This document shows positions 35,720 through 45,127 of a stretch of 64,000 nucleotides of DNA, in pieces; position 1 is the first letter of the stretch, and every line of letters starts with the position of its first letter. A program made the position numbers and the translations under genes. Source of the DNA: Rhodoluna lacicola (GTDB taxonomy: Bacteria > Actinomycetota > Actinomycetes > Actinomycetales > Microbacteriaceae); the NCBI RefSeq assembly GCF_000699505.1, contig NZ_CP007490.1:558001-622000 (forward strand), given 5' to 3'. Under the pieces are notes generated by a model, which saw only the letters and a program-made list of their open reading frames with translations, was not told the DNA's origin and searched no databases.

Positions 35720-38700
35720 ATGTACCCAAAGAACCACGATTCAACTGCGCCAGCGCGCGAGGGCGTCAACCCTAGCCCCAGTTTTCCGGCAGTTGAACAG
35801 CAAATTTTGAACTTTTGGGCCAAAGATGGCACTTTTCAGGCCTCAATTGACCAACGCAAGGAATCTGACGCTGAGGAATTCGTCTTTTATGACGGCCCGC
35901 CGTTCGCCAATGGCCTGCCGCACTACGGGCACCTACTCACCGGGTACGCCAAAGACATGGTTCCGCGCTTCAAAACCATGCAGGGTTACCGGGTAGAGCG
36001 TCGTTTTGGCTGGGATACCCATGGCCTGCCTGCCGAGGTAGAAGCTGAGCGTCAACTTGGTATTTCTGGTCGCCCAGAAATTGAGAAGTACGGCATCGAC
36101 AAGTTCAACGATTACTGCCGCACATCGGTGTTGAAGTACACAGAGGAGTGGCGCTCGTACATTACCCGCCAGGCTCGCTGGGTTGATTTTGATAATGACT
36201 ATAAGACCCTTGACACCAGCTACACAGAGAGCGTGCTTTGGGCATTTAGCGAACTGTATAAGAAAGGTCTGATCTACGAGGGATTCAAGGTGCTGGCTTA
36301 CTGCTGGCGTTGCGAGACCCCGCTGTCAAACCACGAACTTCGTATGGACGACGAGGTCTACAAGAACCGTCAGGATCAAACTCTTACAGTCACTTTCCCG
36401 GTGTCGGCTGGGCAGAAGCTCGAAGGCGTTCGCGTCCTGGCGTGGACCACAACGCCATGGACTTTGCCTACTAACTTCGCACTCGCCGTAGGGCCAGAGA
36501 TTGAGTACGCGATTGTGCCCGCAGGTGCGGCCGGTGCCGGTGACGGCGGAGCGCCGGGAACCAAGTATTTGCTTTCTAAGTCGCTGGTTGGTGGTTACGC
36601 CAAGGATCTTGGCTATGAGTCGGCCGAGGACGCGGTTGCCGCAATCGCAGAGACCCACTTGGGTAGCGCGCTCGCCGGAATTAAGTATGAGCGTCTTTTT
36701 GATTACTACGTTGATGCCGAGAAATTCAACACCGATAACGCCTGGCAAATTTTGGTTGACGACTATGTAGGCGATGGCGACGGTACCGGAATCGTTCATC
36801 AGGCTCCTGCTTATGGTGAGGATGACCAACGTGTTTGCAACGATGCAGGAATTCCAACCTATGTTTCGATTAATGAGCGCGGTGAATTCAATTCAATCGT
36901 GAGCGATTTTGTTGGCCAGCACGTGTTTGACGCCAACAAACCAATTTCACAGCACCTTAAGTCGGCTGGGCGAGTGCTTCGCCAGGCTTCTTACGAGCAC
37001 TCTTACCCACACTGCTATCGCTGCAAGAACCCACTGATCTACAAGGCGGTTTCATCTTGGTTTGTTGAAACCACAAAGTTGCGCGATCGCATGCTTGAAC
37101 TAAACCAAGAAATTGATTGGACTCCGGATCACACCAAGGACGGATCTTTTGGAAAGTGGCTAGAAAACGTTCGCGACTGGGCAATCAGCCGCAACCGTTT
37201 CTGGGGTGCGCCGATTCCAGTCTGGAAATCTGATGACCCAAACTACCCACGCGTTGATGTGTATGGATCTATGGAAGAGCTTGAGCGTGACTTTGGTGTG
37301 CGACCAAGTGACTTCCATCGTCCGGTAATTGACGAGTTGACGCGACCAAACCCTGACGACCCAACCGGAAAGTCAACTATGCGTCGCGTGCCTGAGGTGC
37401 TGGACTGCTGGTTTGAATCGGGCTCAATGCCTTTTGCTCAGGCGCACTACCCATTTGAAAACCGTGAGTGGTTTGACTCTCACAACCCGGGAGACTACAT
37501 CGTTGAATACGTTGGGCAGACTCGCGGTTGGTTCTACACCCTGCATGTTCTCTCAACCGCTTTGTTTGACCGCCCAGCTTTTAAGTCTGCGATTTCACAC
37601 GGAATTATTTTGGGTAATGACGGACAGAAGATGTCTAAGTCGTTGCGAAACTACCCAGATGTAAACGAAGTCTTTGATCGCGACGGCGCCGACGCAATGC
37701 GTTGGTTCCTGCTGTCTAGTCCAATTCTTCGCGGCGGAAATCTTATTGTCACTGAGCAGGGTATCCGTGAGGGCGTGCGACAGGTGCTGCTTCCACTTTG
37801 GAACACCTGGTACTTCTTCTCGCTTTATGCCAACGCATCAAACTACGAGGCAAAGTGGTCAACCGCAAGTGAAGATTTGCTAGATCGCTACCTGCTTTCA
37901 AAGACTCACGACTTGGTCAACGAAGTTGAAGCTCACCTGAACAAGTTTGATTCTTACTCAGCTTCTGCAAGCCTTCGCGACTTTGCCGATGTGCTGACCA
38001 ACTGGTACGTCCGCCGCTCACGCGATCGCTTCTGGGAGGGCAGTGAAGCCGCATTCGACACTCTCTATACCGTGCTTGAAATCGTTTCTCGTGTTGCTGC
38101 TCCGCTTCTGCCAATGATCACCGAAGAAATTTGGCGCGGCCTAACCGGTGGAAGAAGCGTGCACCTTGAATCTTGGCCAGATGCCAGCAAGCTGCCACAC
38201 GACGCAGCTTTGGTTGAGGCGATGGACCAGGTGCGCACAGTGTCATCTGTGGCTTCGAGTTTGCGCAAGGCTGCCAGCCTTCGCGTGCGTCTACCGCTGG
38301 CCAAGCTAACCGTGGTAACCAAGAACGTGGCAGGGCTCAATCAGTTTGCCGAGATCATCGCCGAAGAGTTGAACGTAAAGAACGTTGAACTTGTGGAGAT
38401 GTCACTTGATTCAACAACCGAGTTTGGTGTGATCAAGCGAGTAACCGTGAACTCCCGTGCTGCTGGTCCGCGAATTGGAAAGAGCGTGCAGGCGGTGATT
38501 CAGGCTGCTAAATCCGGAGACTGGTCAGAGGTTGACGGAACAGTTATTGTGGGCGGAATCGCTCTGATCGAAGGCGAATACGAAATTGATTTGGTCGCAG
38601 ATACTTCAACCAACACCGATGGCCAAGCTACAGACCACATTGGTATTTTGCCAACCGGGGGCTTCTTGATTCTGGATGGAAAAGTTACCGCCGAGCTTGC

Positions 38701-38965
38701 AGCCGAGGGATTGGCGCGCGATGTTATTCGTGCTGTGCAGTCTGCGCGTAAGGATGCCGACTTTGATGTGAGTGATCGCATTAAGTTGACCCTCAAGGCG
38801 GCAGACGACGTCCTGGCGGCTGTTGCCGAGCACTCGGAACTTGTGAAGAGTGAGACCCTAACCGTTGAGCTTGAAACAATTAGCTCTGGAACTTTGGCTA
38901 ACTCGGTTGCTGTGGGCGAAGGTCAACAGGTTGAAGTGCACGTTGCAGTTGTGGCGGCCAAGTGA
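35720..38965 (+). CDS. ileS: Isoleucyl-tRNA synthetase, eukaryote-like type
   Basis: 1081-aa class I synthetase. HIGH appears as HYGH in [15 protein letters not shown] and KMSKS as [12 protein letters not shown]; the editing domain [18 protein letters not shown] is intact. The [15 protein letters not shown] block and overall length place it in the eukaryote-like IleS group common in actinobacteria, a group associated with low sensitivity to mupirocin. folC overlaps its stop by four bases (GTGA), making ileS-folC-DUF4233-ndk one operon. The short upstream gap leaves no room for a full T-box. Confidence 0.96.
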   Translation: MYPKNHDSTAPAREGVNPSPSFPAVEQQILNFWAKDGTFQASIDQRKESDAEEFVFYDGPPFANGLPHYGHLLTGYAKDMVPRFKTMQGYRVERRFGWDTHGLPAEVEAERQLGISGRPEIEKYGIDKFNDYCRTSVLKYTEEWRSYITRQARWVDFDNDYKTLDTSYTESVLWAFSELYKKGLIYEGFKVLAYCWRCETPLSNHELRMDDEVYKNRQDQTLTVTFPVSAGQKLEGVRVLAWTTTPWTLPTNFALAVGPEIEYAIVPAGAAGAGDGGAPGTKYLLSKSLVGGYAKDLGYESAEDAVAAIAETHLGSALAGIKYERLFDYYVDAEKFNTDNAWQILVDDYVGDGDGTGIVHQAPAYGEDDQRVCNDAGIPTYVSINERGEFNSIVSDFVGQHVFDANKPISQHLKSAGRVLRQASYEHSYPHCYRCKNPLIYKAVSSWFVETTKLRDRMLELNQEIDWTPDHTKDGSFGKWLENVRDWAISRNRFWGAPIPVWKSDDPNYPRVDVYGSMEELERDFGVRPSDFHRPVIDELTRPNPDDPTGKSTMRRVPEVLDCWFESGSMPFAQAHYPFENREWFDSHNPGDYIVEYVGQTRGWFYTLHVLSTALFDRPAFKSAISHGIILGNDGQKMSKSLRNYPDVNEVFDRDGADAMRWFLLSSPILRGGNLIVTEQGIREGVRQVLLPLWNTWYFFSLYANASNYEAKWSTASEDLLDRYLLSKTHDLVNEVEAHLNKFDSYSASASLRDFADVLTNWYVRRSRDRFWEGSEAAFDTLYTVLEIVSRVAAPLLPMITEEIWRGLTGGRSVHLESWPDASKLPHDAALVEAMDQVRTVSSVASSLRKAASLRVRLPLAKLTVVTKNVAGLNQFAEIIAEELNVKNVELVEMSLDSTTEFGVIKRVTVNSRAAGPRIGKSVQAVIQAAKSGDWSEVDGTVIVGGIALIEGEYEIDLVADTSTNTDGQATDHIGILPTGGFLILDGKVTAELAAEGLARDVIRAVQSARKDADFDVSDRIKLTLKAADDVLAAVAEHSELVKSETLTVELETISSGTLANSVAVGEGQQVEVHVAVVAAK

Positions 38966-40335
38966 TCGAAAACCTAAGCGAAGAGCACTACTGGGCTCTG
39001 AAAGCTAAAGAGGTTGAAGACGCGCTGCTTGCTCGCGTTCCCGAAAACAAAATTCGCCCGCGCATTGAACCAACCGCGCGATTAGCTGAGTTGCTTGGGG
39101 ATCCGCAAAAGGCGTATCGGGTTATTCACGTCACGGGAACCAACGGTAAAACCAGCACCAGCAGATTCATTGAACGCCTGCTTCGCGAACACGGTTTGCG
39201 CACGGGTCGTTTCACAAGTCCGCATTTGGTGAAGCTCAACGAACGCATTTCACTTGACGGTGAACCGGTGTCTGATGAGCGTCTTTACAACGTGTGGACA
39301 GAGATTGCACCAATCGTTGGTTTGGTCGATGCCGAACTGGAAGCTACCGGCGAAGATGCACTAACTTTTTTTGAAGTGCTTGCGGTGCTTGGCTTCGCAA
39401 TTTTTGCAGACGCCCCAGTAGACGTGTTGGTTCTGGAAGTTGGCATGGGCGGGGAGTGGGACTCCACAAACGTAGCCGATGGAGATGTTGCGGTATTCAC
39501 GCCAATTTCCCTTGACCACATGGATCGACTTGGCGAAACCATTGAAGAGATTGCAAAAACCAAAGCCGGAATTATTAAGCCCGGTGCAATTGTGTTGAGT
39601 GCGGAACAAAAACCTGAAGCACTGAAGGTTCTTGCAGAGCGCGCCGCTGCGGTTGGTGAAAAATTCTTGACCTATGGCAAAGATTTTGGCGTGACCGCTT
39701 CTTCGCTAAATAAACTTGGGCAAACCGTATCGGTACGTTCGGTTGCCGGTGAGTACCACGACCTTAATCTTCCGGTGCATGGAGGTTATCAGGCGCACAA
39801 TGCAGCTCTTGCGGTCGCAGCGGTTGAGGCGTTCTTAGGCGGTGGCGATCAGCGGATTATGGATGACGTCGTTCGGGCCGCGTTTGCAGATTTCTCGTCT
39901 CCGGGTCGACTTCAAATCGTAAATCGCGAGCCACTGACAATTCTTGATGCCGCCCATAACGAAGACGGGGCCAGATCCTTAGTGGGTGCCATGAAGGAGT
40001 CTTTTGGTGCTCCTTACGCTGTGGCGGTAGTTTCAATTTTGGCCGAGAAGAACGCCCGGGCGCTGCTTGAAATTCTGGATGACACCTTCGTTGAGTTCAT
40101 CATTACCCAGTCGGAATCGGCGCGCGCAATTCCAGCTGAAACCCTTGCCGAATTGGCTCGCGAAGTGTTTGGCGGCGACCGCGTGCACGTTCAGGCTAAC
40201 CCGCAGTGGGCGTTAGCCGAGGCTGCAAAGCTATTGCCACCGACCCTTGGTAGCGCAATTGTGGTCACAGGTTCGGTCACTCTAGTTGGACAGGTCTTAA
40301 AGTTGAAGCAAATAGAAGCGGAGCAAGATGCGTAA
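38962..40335 (+). CDS. folC: Dihydrofolate/folylpolyglutamate synthase
   Basis: 457-aa Mur-ligase-fold enzyme adding glutamate to dihydropteroate and folates. ATP loop [15 protein letters not shown] near residue 53, [24 protein letters not shown] and [11 protein letters not shown] are the family motifs. GTG start overlaps the ileS stop as GTGA. It supplies the last step of the folate pathway for which pabB and pabC are found at 55-57 kb. Confidence 0.95.
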   Translation: MIENLSEEHYWALKAKEVEDALLARVPENKIRPRIEPTARLAELLGDPQKAYRVIHVTGTNGKTSTSRFIERLLREHGLRTGRFTSPHLVKLNERISLDGEPVSDERLYNVWTEIAPIVGLVDAELEATGEDALTFFEVLAVLGFAIFADAPVDVLVLEVGMGGEWDSTNVADGDVAVFTPISLDHMDRLGETIEEIAKTKAGIIKPGAIVLSAEQKPEALKVLAERAAAVGEKFLTYGKDFGVTASSLNKLGQTVSVRSVAGEYHDLNLPVHGGYQAHNAALAVAAVEAFLGGGDQRIMDDVVRAAFADFSSPGRLQIVNREPLTILDAAHNEDGARSLVGAMKESFGAPYAVAVVSILAEKNARALLEILDDTFVEFIITQSESARAIPAETLAELAREVFGGDRVHVQANPQWALAEAAKLLPPTLGSAIVVTGSVTLVGQVLKLKQIEAEQDA

Positions 40336-40705
40336 CAAGTCCACCAAGCGAATTCTTGGTTCAATGCTGTTGGCCTTTGAATCTTTTGTCGTCTTCTTCG
40401 CGATGCTGGTTGCTTTTGGACTCAAAGTTGCAGATGGTCCAACCGTGTGGGCAATTGGGCTCTCGCTTTCTTTTCTTCTGATCCTCACCCCCGCAATTCT
40501 TAGAAAGAAATTTTCATACGCCTGGGGATGGTTCCTGCAATTAGTTGTCGTCTCACTTGGTATCTGGGTGCCGCTGATGTACGTGATCGGTGGAATTTTT
40601 ATCTGCCTGTGGGCTTGGGCGATGATTGCAGGTGGCACAATTGACACAGCACGTGCGGTTCTTGAACGCCAGGCGGCAGAGCAAGCTTCAACGGAGGAGA
40701 TCTAA
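40328..40705 (+). CDS. DUF4233 membrane protein
   Basis: 125 aa with four predicted helices (SMLLAFESFVVFFAMLVAFGL, then VWAIGLSLSFLLILTPAIL, and two more) and an Ala/Glu-rich C-terminal tail. This is the DUF4233 protein found between folC and ndk in many actinobacteria; its function is unknown. The start overlaps folC by eight bases and the stop touches the ndk start, so it is fixed in the operon. Confidence 0.85.
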   Translation: MRNKSTKRILGSMLLAFESFVVFFAMLVAFGLKVADGPTVWAIGLSLSFLLILTPAILRKKFSYAWGWFLQLVVVSLGIWVPLMYVIGGIFICLWAWAMIAGGTIDTARAVLERQAAEQASTEEI

Positions 40706-41116
40706 ATGACCCAGCAGACACTCGTTCTAATTAAGCCTGACGGTGTAAAGCGAAACCTCATCGGTGAAATTATTTCCCGACTCGAGGCCAAGGGGTACGT
40801 GGTTGCAGACCTCAAGAAATTCACTCCAACCAAGGACTTACTGCACAAGCACTATGCAGAACACGAGGGCAAGCCGTTCTTTGAGCCTCTAGTTGAATTC
40901 ATGTCAAGCGGAGACGTTGTTGCAATCAAACTTGAGGGCCACCGCGTCATTGAGGGCTTCCGTTCCCTTGCTGGTGCAACCGATCCGACCGTGGCACTGC
41001 CCGGAACTATTCGCGGTGACCTTGGCCGCGACTGGGGGCTAAAAGTTCAGCAGAACTTGGTTCACGGTTCAGACTCTGAGGAGTCAGCTGCGCGCGAGCT
41101 TGCGCTTTGGTTTTAA
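40706..41116 (+). CDS. ndk: Nucleoside diphosphate kinase
   Basis: 136-aa hexameric kinase that balances NTP and dNTP pools by ping-pong phosphotransfer. The phosphohistidine is in NLVHGSDSEESA near residue 117; TLVLIKPDGVKRNLIGEI is the canonical N terminus. GGAGG lies eight bases before the ATG. Last gene of the ileS operon. Confidence 0.96.
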   Translation: MTQQTLVLIKPDGVKRNLIGEIISRLEAKGYVVADLKKFTPTKDLLHKHYAEHEGKPFFEPLVEFMSSGDVVAIKLEGHRVIEGFRSLAGATDPTVALPGTIRGDLGRDWGLKVQQNLVHGSDSEESAARELALWF

Positions 41117-41118
41117 AC

Positions 41119-41138
41119 GCGGTTCGCAAGCAAACCGC
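41119..41138. terminator. Weak hairpin between ndk and VKOR genes
   Basis: GCGGTT pairs with AACCGC around an 8-base loop in the 45-base convergent gap; no clear U run, so a weak call. Confidence 0.35.
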
Positions 41139-41161
41139 TGTGGTTCTAAGTTTCTAAATAT

Positions 41162-41797
41162 CTAGCTCCAGAGTGATGGCCAACTGGTCCAAAATCGAGC
41201 GATGATAATCGCGATGATGATTGCCTCCGTCACCACTGTGAAGACCCAGGCTTTGTCGTAAGCGCGGTCGAAAAATCCAACAAATCTCAGTGGCGTGTCG
41301 ATAAATCCATCTTTGGCGCCAAACAGAATGACTTTCCAGAACAGTGGCACCATCGCGGCCCATGCAACCATGCAGTAGGGGCAAAGCACACCGATAACAA
41401 AGGTGCTTTGAATCCAGAGCCAGATCACAAATACGAAACCAGCGGTAATACCCACTGAAAATAGTCGCCAGAACCACGCCGCAAACTGCGCCCCGGCAAG
41501 AATTGCCACTCCCACCGCGATGGGGGCAACGAACGATGCCACGCCAATTAGTGGGTTAGGGAAGCCAAAAAGCGAGGCCTGTGCGGTAAGCATCACGGAC
41601 TTGCAGGAAATAAATGGGTTCAAATCGCAACTCAAGACGGCTTCTGGGTTGGTGGCCACGTGAATTCGCTCTAAAACTAGCGAAAATGCGGCAAACCAGC
41701 CCAATATTCCAGTCCAGATGAGGGTGATGGCAAACCCGCGGGTTGGCGCCAATGTAATACCTTTTGGCTGCTTATCAGCCTTGAATTCCATGCTCAC
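41162..41797 (-). CDS. Vitamin K epoxide reductase family protein
   Basis: 211-aa membrane protein with about four to five helices. The first cysteine pair lies in CDLNPFISCKSVM and the active CxxC in VLCPYCMVAW, with SLFGFPNPLIG between, as in bacterial VKOR. In actinobacteria VKOR reoxidises DsbA-like proteins using menaquinone, making disulfides in exported proteins. There is no fused thioredoxin domain. GTG start with CATACT six bases upstream points to a leaderless mRNA. Confidence 0.92.
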   Translation of the reverse strand: MSMEFKADKQPKGITLAPTRGFAITLIWTGILGWFAAFSLVLERIHVATNPEAVLSCDLNPFISCKSVMLTAQASLFGFPNPLIGVASFVAPIAVGVAILAGAQFAAWFWRLFSVGITAGFVFVIWLWIQSTFVIGVLCPYCMVAWAAMVPLFWKVILFGAKDGFIDTPLRFVGFFDRAYDKAWVFTVVTEAIIIAIIIARFWTSWPSLWS

Positions 41798-41803
41798 TCT
41801 TCC

Positions 41804-41851
41804 AGTATGACACGCTCAATTGGTGACATTTTTAGGGCCAGGTGTCATACT
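41804..41851. promoter_or_regulatory. Divergent promoter region with mirrored CATACT elements
   Basis: AGTATGACAC (41804-41813) and GTGTCATACT (41842-41851) are a perfect 10-base inverted repeat. The minus-strand CATACT is six bases before the VKOR GTG. The plus-strand CATACT has GTGACA 17 bases upstream and would start the rne leader. The repeat might also bind a regulator. Confidence 0.45.
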
Positions 41852-42021
41852 TAGATGAGTTGAACCCGCCACACCGGGATCGACTGAAGATTTAGCGAGT
41901 ACCAAGCACTTAGAACGCGTAAGGCCAGATCAAGTTTTGATCAATCGGGCAGCGATAGTCGCAAAACGAGTAGCTCGCCGTTAGTTTTGGTTGTTCACAA
42001 TCGTGGGCAGCAAGGATTTAA

Positions 42022-42056
42022 GCCTCAGGGCCTAGTGAGTGTGGCCTAGGTGAGGC
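42022..42056 (+). promoter_or_regulatory. Hairpin in the long rne leader
   Basis: GCCTCA (42022-42027) pairs with TGAGGC (42051-42056), and GGCC (42029-42032) with GGCC (42043-42046), just upstream of the rne ribosome-binding site. The leader from the likely start near 41858 to the ATG is about 218 bases. E. coli RNase E controls its own mRNA through such leader hairpins; here this is inference. Confidence 0.4.
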
Positions 42057-42075
42057 AGCTTGGAGTACACCAGAA

Positions 42076-44334
42076 ATGGTGAAAAACGAAGATTCAAACG
42101 TACCCGCAGAAGTTTTAGAAACTGCTGCAAAAAAAGTCACTCGTGCACGTGCACCTAAAAAGACCGCCGGTGAGGCATCTGAAAAGCCAAAAAAGGCGCT
42201 AATCACAAAAGATTCCGCTGCGAAAAGCGGCAAAGCCGAAAAGAAGGCGAAGGCCGAAAAAGAGCCCGCCTCAGTTGATGAAGTGGTTGAAAAAGCGGCT
42301 AAGAAGGCCCCTGCTAAACGCGGTGCCAAGGTAAAGGCTGAGGAAGTTGCAGCCCCGATTACTGCGGCTCCGCTTTCTGCAACTTCCCTAATGTTCATGG
42401 CCCCTGATTTGCCGACCCCAAAGGTTTCGGCAAAGGGGATAGCCAACGACAAGAATTCAGACGATTCACACCTACGACGCCGTTCACGTCGTCGCGCCGG
42501 TGAAGCAGTAGATATTGATCCAAACGCAGCGCCAAACGTTGTAGTAAAGGTGCGCACTCCGCGTGAGCCAAAGGCACCAAGTAACGAGCCAACACGGGTA
42601 AAGGGTTCAACGCGTCTTGAGGCAAAGAAGCAGCGCCGCCGCGACGGTCGCGATGCGGGCCGCCGCCGCACAACCATCACAGAATCAGAATTCTTGGCTC
42701 GCCGCGAGGCAGTAGACCGAACCATGGTGGTTCGATCAAAAGACGGCAAGATTCAAATCGGGGTGCTTGAAGATGGAATTTTGGTTGAGCACTATGTTGC
42801 CAAGGCATCAGAGGCTTCACTAATCGGCAACGTTTACCTGGGTAAGGTTCAAAACGTGCTTCCTTCAATGGAAGCCGCGTTCGTTGATGTTGGTCGCGGT
42901 CGCAATGCCGTGCTTTACTCGGGCGAAGTTGACTGGGAACTTGCCGAAACCGGTAACCAGCCTCGTCGCATTGAATTGGCGCTTAAGTCTGGCGACACCG
43001 TGCTGGTTCAGGTAACCAAAGACCCAGTTGGGCAAAAGGGTGCTCGACTGACCAGTCAAGTTTCACTGCCTGGCCGCTACTTGGTTTACGTCCCAAACGG
43101 TTCAATGAATGGCATCTCTCGTAAGCTTCCGGATTCCGAGCGCGCCCGCCTGAAGAAGATTCTGAAAGAGATTCTTCCTGAAGATGCTGGGGTGATTGTT
43201 CGCACGGCAGCGGAAGGTGCAACTGAAGAACAGTTGACTCTTGATGTTCAACGACTGCAGCAGCAGTGGGAAGCCATCAGCAAGAAGGTTGAAAAGGGGC
43301 AGGCCCCGGCGCTGCTTCACAGCGAGCCAGACCTTTTGGTCAAGATTGTTCGCGATGTCTTCAACGAAGACTTCCAAAAGATGGTCATTTCTGGCGATGA
43401 TGCCCGCGAAGTGATCGAGGAGTACCTTGCTTCCGTTGCCCCAGATCTGCTGGAGCGAGTAGTTAAGCACGAGGGCTACAAGGATGTCTTTGACGAGTAT
43501 CGCGTTGGCGAGCAGATTGCCAAGGCGCTCGAGCGCAAGGTCTATCTGCCATCGGGTGGTTCGCTGGTTATCGACCGCACAGAAGCCATGACCGTGGTTG
43601 ACGTAAACACCGGTAAGTTCGTTGGCTCTGGTGGAAATCTTGAAGAAACGGTAACCAAGAACAACCTTGAAGCGGCCGAAGAAATCGTTCGTCAGCTGCG
43701 CCTTCGCGATATCGGTGGAATTATCGTCGTTGACTTCATCGACATGGTTTTGGAGTCAAACCGCGACCTAGTTCAGCGCCGCTTGATGGAGTGCCTAAGC
43801 CGCGACCGCACCAAGCACCAGGTAGCCGAGGTTACCTCGCTTGGTTTGGTGCAGATGACTCGTAAAAAGCTTGGAATTGGTCTACTTGAGGCGTTCAGTG
43901 AGCCTTGCGAGGCTTGTGCTAGCCGCGGTGTGATCGTGCACCACGAGCCAATCATGCGCTCCAAGCACAGCGCGCCGGATGACCAGAAGCCCCAGCAAAA
44001 TCAGGGTGGCAACAAGAAGAAGAACCGCGACCGCAACCAAAAGCAAGAGACCGTCAAAGTTGTAACTGCCGAGCGTGCCGTCGAAATCAACAATGTGATG
44101 ACCCAGATTGCTGCATCAACCGTGGCGGCTCACGAGGCAGCGGGCGAGAGTTCGCCGATCACCCTGCCAGCTGCCAAGTTGAAGGGGGATTCCGGGGCCA
44201 ACACCAATGATGCTCCAGCGGCAGAAAAGATGCTTGAGGCCGTGCTGGACGCGTTGCCAGAGCCAAAAGCACCGGGTCAAGGTCGTCGCAAGCCTAGACG
44301 CGCAACCAGTGCTGGGAATGTGTCAGTCGGCTAG
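42076..44334 (+). CDS. rne: Ribonuclease E/G family endoribonuclease
   Basis: 752-aa endoribonuclease for mRNA decay and rRNA/tRNA processing. About 200 N-terminal residues are a disordered Lys/Ala/Arg-rich extension, as in actinobacterial RNase E. The catalytic core follows: S1 domain (LIGNVYLGKVQNVLPSMEAAFVDVG), the magnesium site in DIGGIIVVDFIDM, and a zinc-link-like CEAC in EPCEACASRG. The C-terminal tail is again basic and low complexity (KKKNRDRNQKQE), suited to RNA or partner binding. GGAG is about ten bases before the ATG. The leader is long and potentially self-regulatory. Confidence 0.95.
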   Translation: MVKNEDSNVPAEVLETAAKKVTRARAPKKTAGEASEKPKKALITKDSAAKSGKAEKKAKAEKEPASVDEVVEKAAKKAPAKRGAKVKAEEVAAPITAAPLSATSLMFMAPDLPTPKVSAKGIANDKNSDDSHLRRRSRRRAGEAVDIDPNAAPNVVVKVRTPREPKAPSNEPTRVKGSTRLEAKKQRRRDGRDAGRRRTTITESEFLARREAVDRTMVVRSKDGKIQIGVLEDGILVEHYVAKASEASLIGNVYLGKVQNVLPSMEAAFVDVGRGRNAVLYSGEVDWELAETGNQPRRIELALKSGDTVLVQVTKDPVGQKGARLTSQVSLPGRYLVYVPNGSMNGISRKLPDSERARLKKILKEILPEDAGVIVRTAAEGATEEQLTLDVQRLQQQWEAISKKVEKGQAPALLHSEPDLLVKIVRDVFNEDFQKMVISGDDAREVIEEYLASVAPDLLERVVKHEGYKDVFDEYRVGEQIAKALERKVYLPSGGSLVIDRTEAMTVVDVNTGKFVGSGGNLEETVTKNNLEAAEEIVRQLRLRDIGGIIVVDFIDMVLESNRDLVQRRLMECLSRDRTKHQVAEVTSLGLVQMTRKKLGIGLLEAFSEPCEACASRGVIVHHEPIMRSKHSAPDDQKPQQNQGGNKKKNRDRNQKQETVKVVTAERAVEINNVMTQIAASTVAAHEAAGESSPITLPAAKLKGDSGANTNDAPAAEKMLEAVLDALPEPKAPGQGRRKPRRATSAGNVSVG

Positions 44335-44355
44335 CAAAATACTGGCCAAAACGGT

Positions 44356-44384
44356 TTGACCCCAGCAAATTGGCAATGTAGACT
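44356..44384 (+). promoter_or_regulatory. Promoter of rplU-rpmA
   Basis: TTGACC, 17 bases, TAGACT: a near-consensus housekeeping promoter 69 bases before the rplU start. The expected start of transcription is about 44391. Confidence 0.75.
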
Positions 44385-44389
44385 AAATC

Positions 44390-44424
44390 TTTGTTGCCTG
44401 CTGGGTTTTCGCAAGAGCAACAAA
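44390..44424 (+). promoter_or_regulatory. 5'-end hairpin of the rplU leader
   Basis: TTTGTTGC pairs with GCAACAAA around a 19-base loop, right at the predicted 5' end of the mRNA. It may be a ribosomal-protein leader for autoregulation, or simply protect the 5' end. Confidence 0.4.
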
Positions 44425-44452
44425 ATAAGACTTTCGAACAAAGGGTAGATCT

Positions 44453-44761
44453 GTGGTTTACGCAGTAGTCCGCGCAGGCGGCCGTCAAGAGAAGGTGTCA
44501 GTAGGCACCATTGTGACTCTGGACCGAATCAAGGCTGATGCCAACGGCAAGATTGAGCTACCAGCTCTTCTTCTAGTTGATGGCGACAAGGTCACAACCG
44601 ATGCAGCAGCACTGGCAAAGGTAAAGGTAACCGCAGAAGTTCTAAACGATCTACGCGGACCAAAGATCATCATCCAGAAGTACAAGAACAAGACCGGTTA
44701 CAAGAAGCGCCAGGGTTTCCGTGCGGAACTAACTCGCGTTCAGGTCAAAGAGATTAAGTAA
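44453..44761 (+). CDS. rplU: 50S ribosomal protein L21
   Basis: 102-aa large-subunit protein. [17 protein letters not shown] at the start and [13 protein letters not shown] at the end are the L21 signatures, with the 23S-binding [20 protein letters not shown] between. GTG start with AAGGG seven bases upstream. First gene of the classic rplU-rpmA-obg run. Confidence 0.97.
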   Translation: MVYAVVRAGGRQEKVSVGTIVTLDRIKADANGKIELPALLLVDGDKVTTDAAALAKVKVTAEVLNDLRGPKIIIQKYKNKTGYKKRQGFRAELTRVQVKEIK

Positions 44762-44775
44762 AGGACTGACTCAAA

Positions 44776-45030
44776 ATGGCTTCCAAAAAAGGTGTTAGTT
44801 CCACCCGCAACGGCCGCGACTCAAACGCACAGCGCCTAGGCGTAAAGCGTTACGCAGGTCAAGAAGTAAACGCAGGCGAAATCATTGTTCGTCAGCGCGG
44901 CACTCACTTCCACCCCGGTGCAAACATTGGCAAGGGCAAGGACGATACCCTGTTCGCGCTTGCAGCCGGCAAGGTTGAGTTCGGCACCAAGGGTGGCCGT
45001 CGCGTTGTAAACATCGTTGAGGCCGCGTAA
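44776..45030 (+). CDS. rpmA: 50S ribosomal protein L27
   Basis: 84-aa protein that reaches the peptidyl-transferase centre with its N-terminal tail ([20 protein letters not shown]). There is no cleavable Firmicute-type N-terminal extension. [22 protein letters not shown] is the family core. Fourteen bases after rplU; a terminator-like hairpin follows. Confidence 0.97.
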   Translation: MASKKGVSSTRNGRDSNAQRLGVKRYAGQEVNAGEIIVRQRGTHFHPGANIGKGKDDTLFALAAGKVEFGTKGGRRVVNIVEAA

Positions 45031-45051
45031 GGGTCAACCAAATTTTGTAGG

Positions 45052-45078
45052 AAGGCGAGCCTTTGGCTCGCCTTTCCC
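45052..45078 (+). terminator. Hairpin after rpmA
   Basis: 10-bp perfect stem AAGGCGAGCC / GGCTCGCCTT with a TTT loop; the T tail is short (TTTCCCATTT), so it may only partly separate obgE from the ribosomal genes. Confidence 0.65.
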
Positions 45079-45127
45079 ATTTCTGAAGCACATCAAATAG
45101 CAGCAAATACAAAACTAGGAGGGAATC

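Noticed and set aside
36326-36829. 167-aa minus-strand open frame inside ileS
   Set aside because: Lies wholly opposite the IleS editing domain and has no recognisable features.
42018-42749. 243-aa open frame on the minus strand opposite rne
   Set aside because: It is the antisense image of the Lys/Ala/Arg-rich RNase E N-terminal extension; its Ser/Arg/Ala-rich composition and lack of an SD or family match show it is not a gene.
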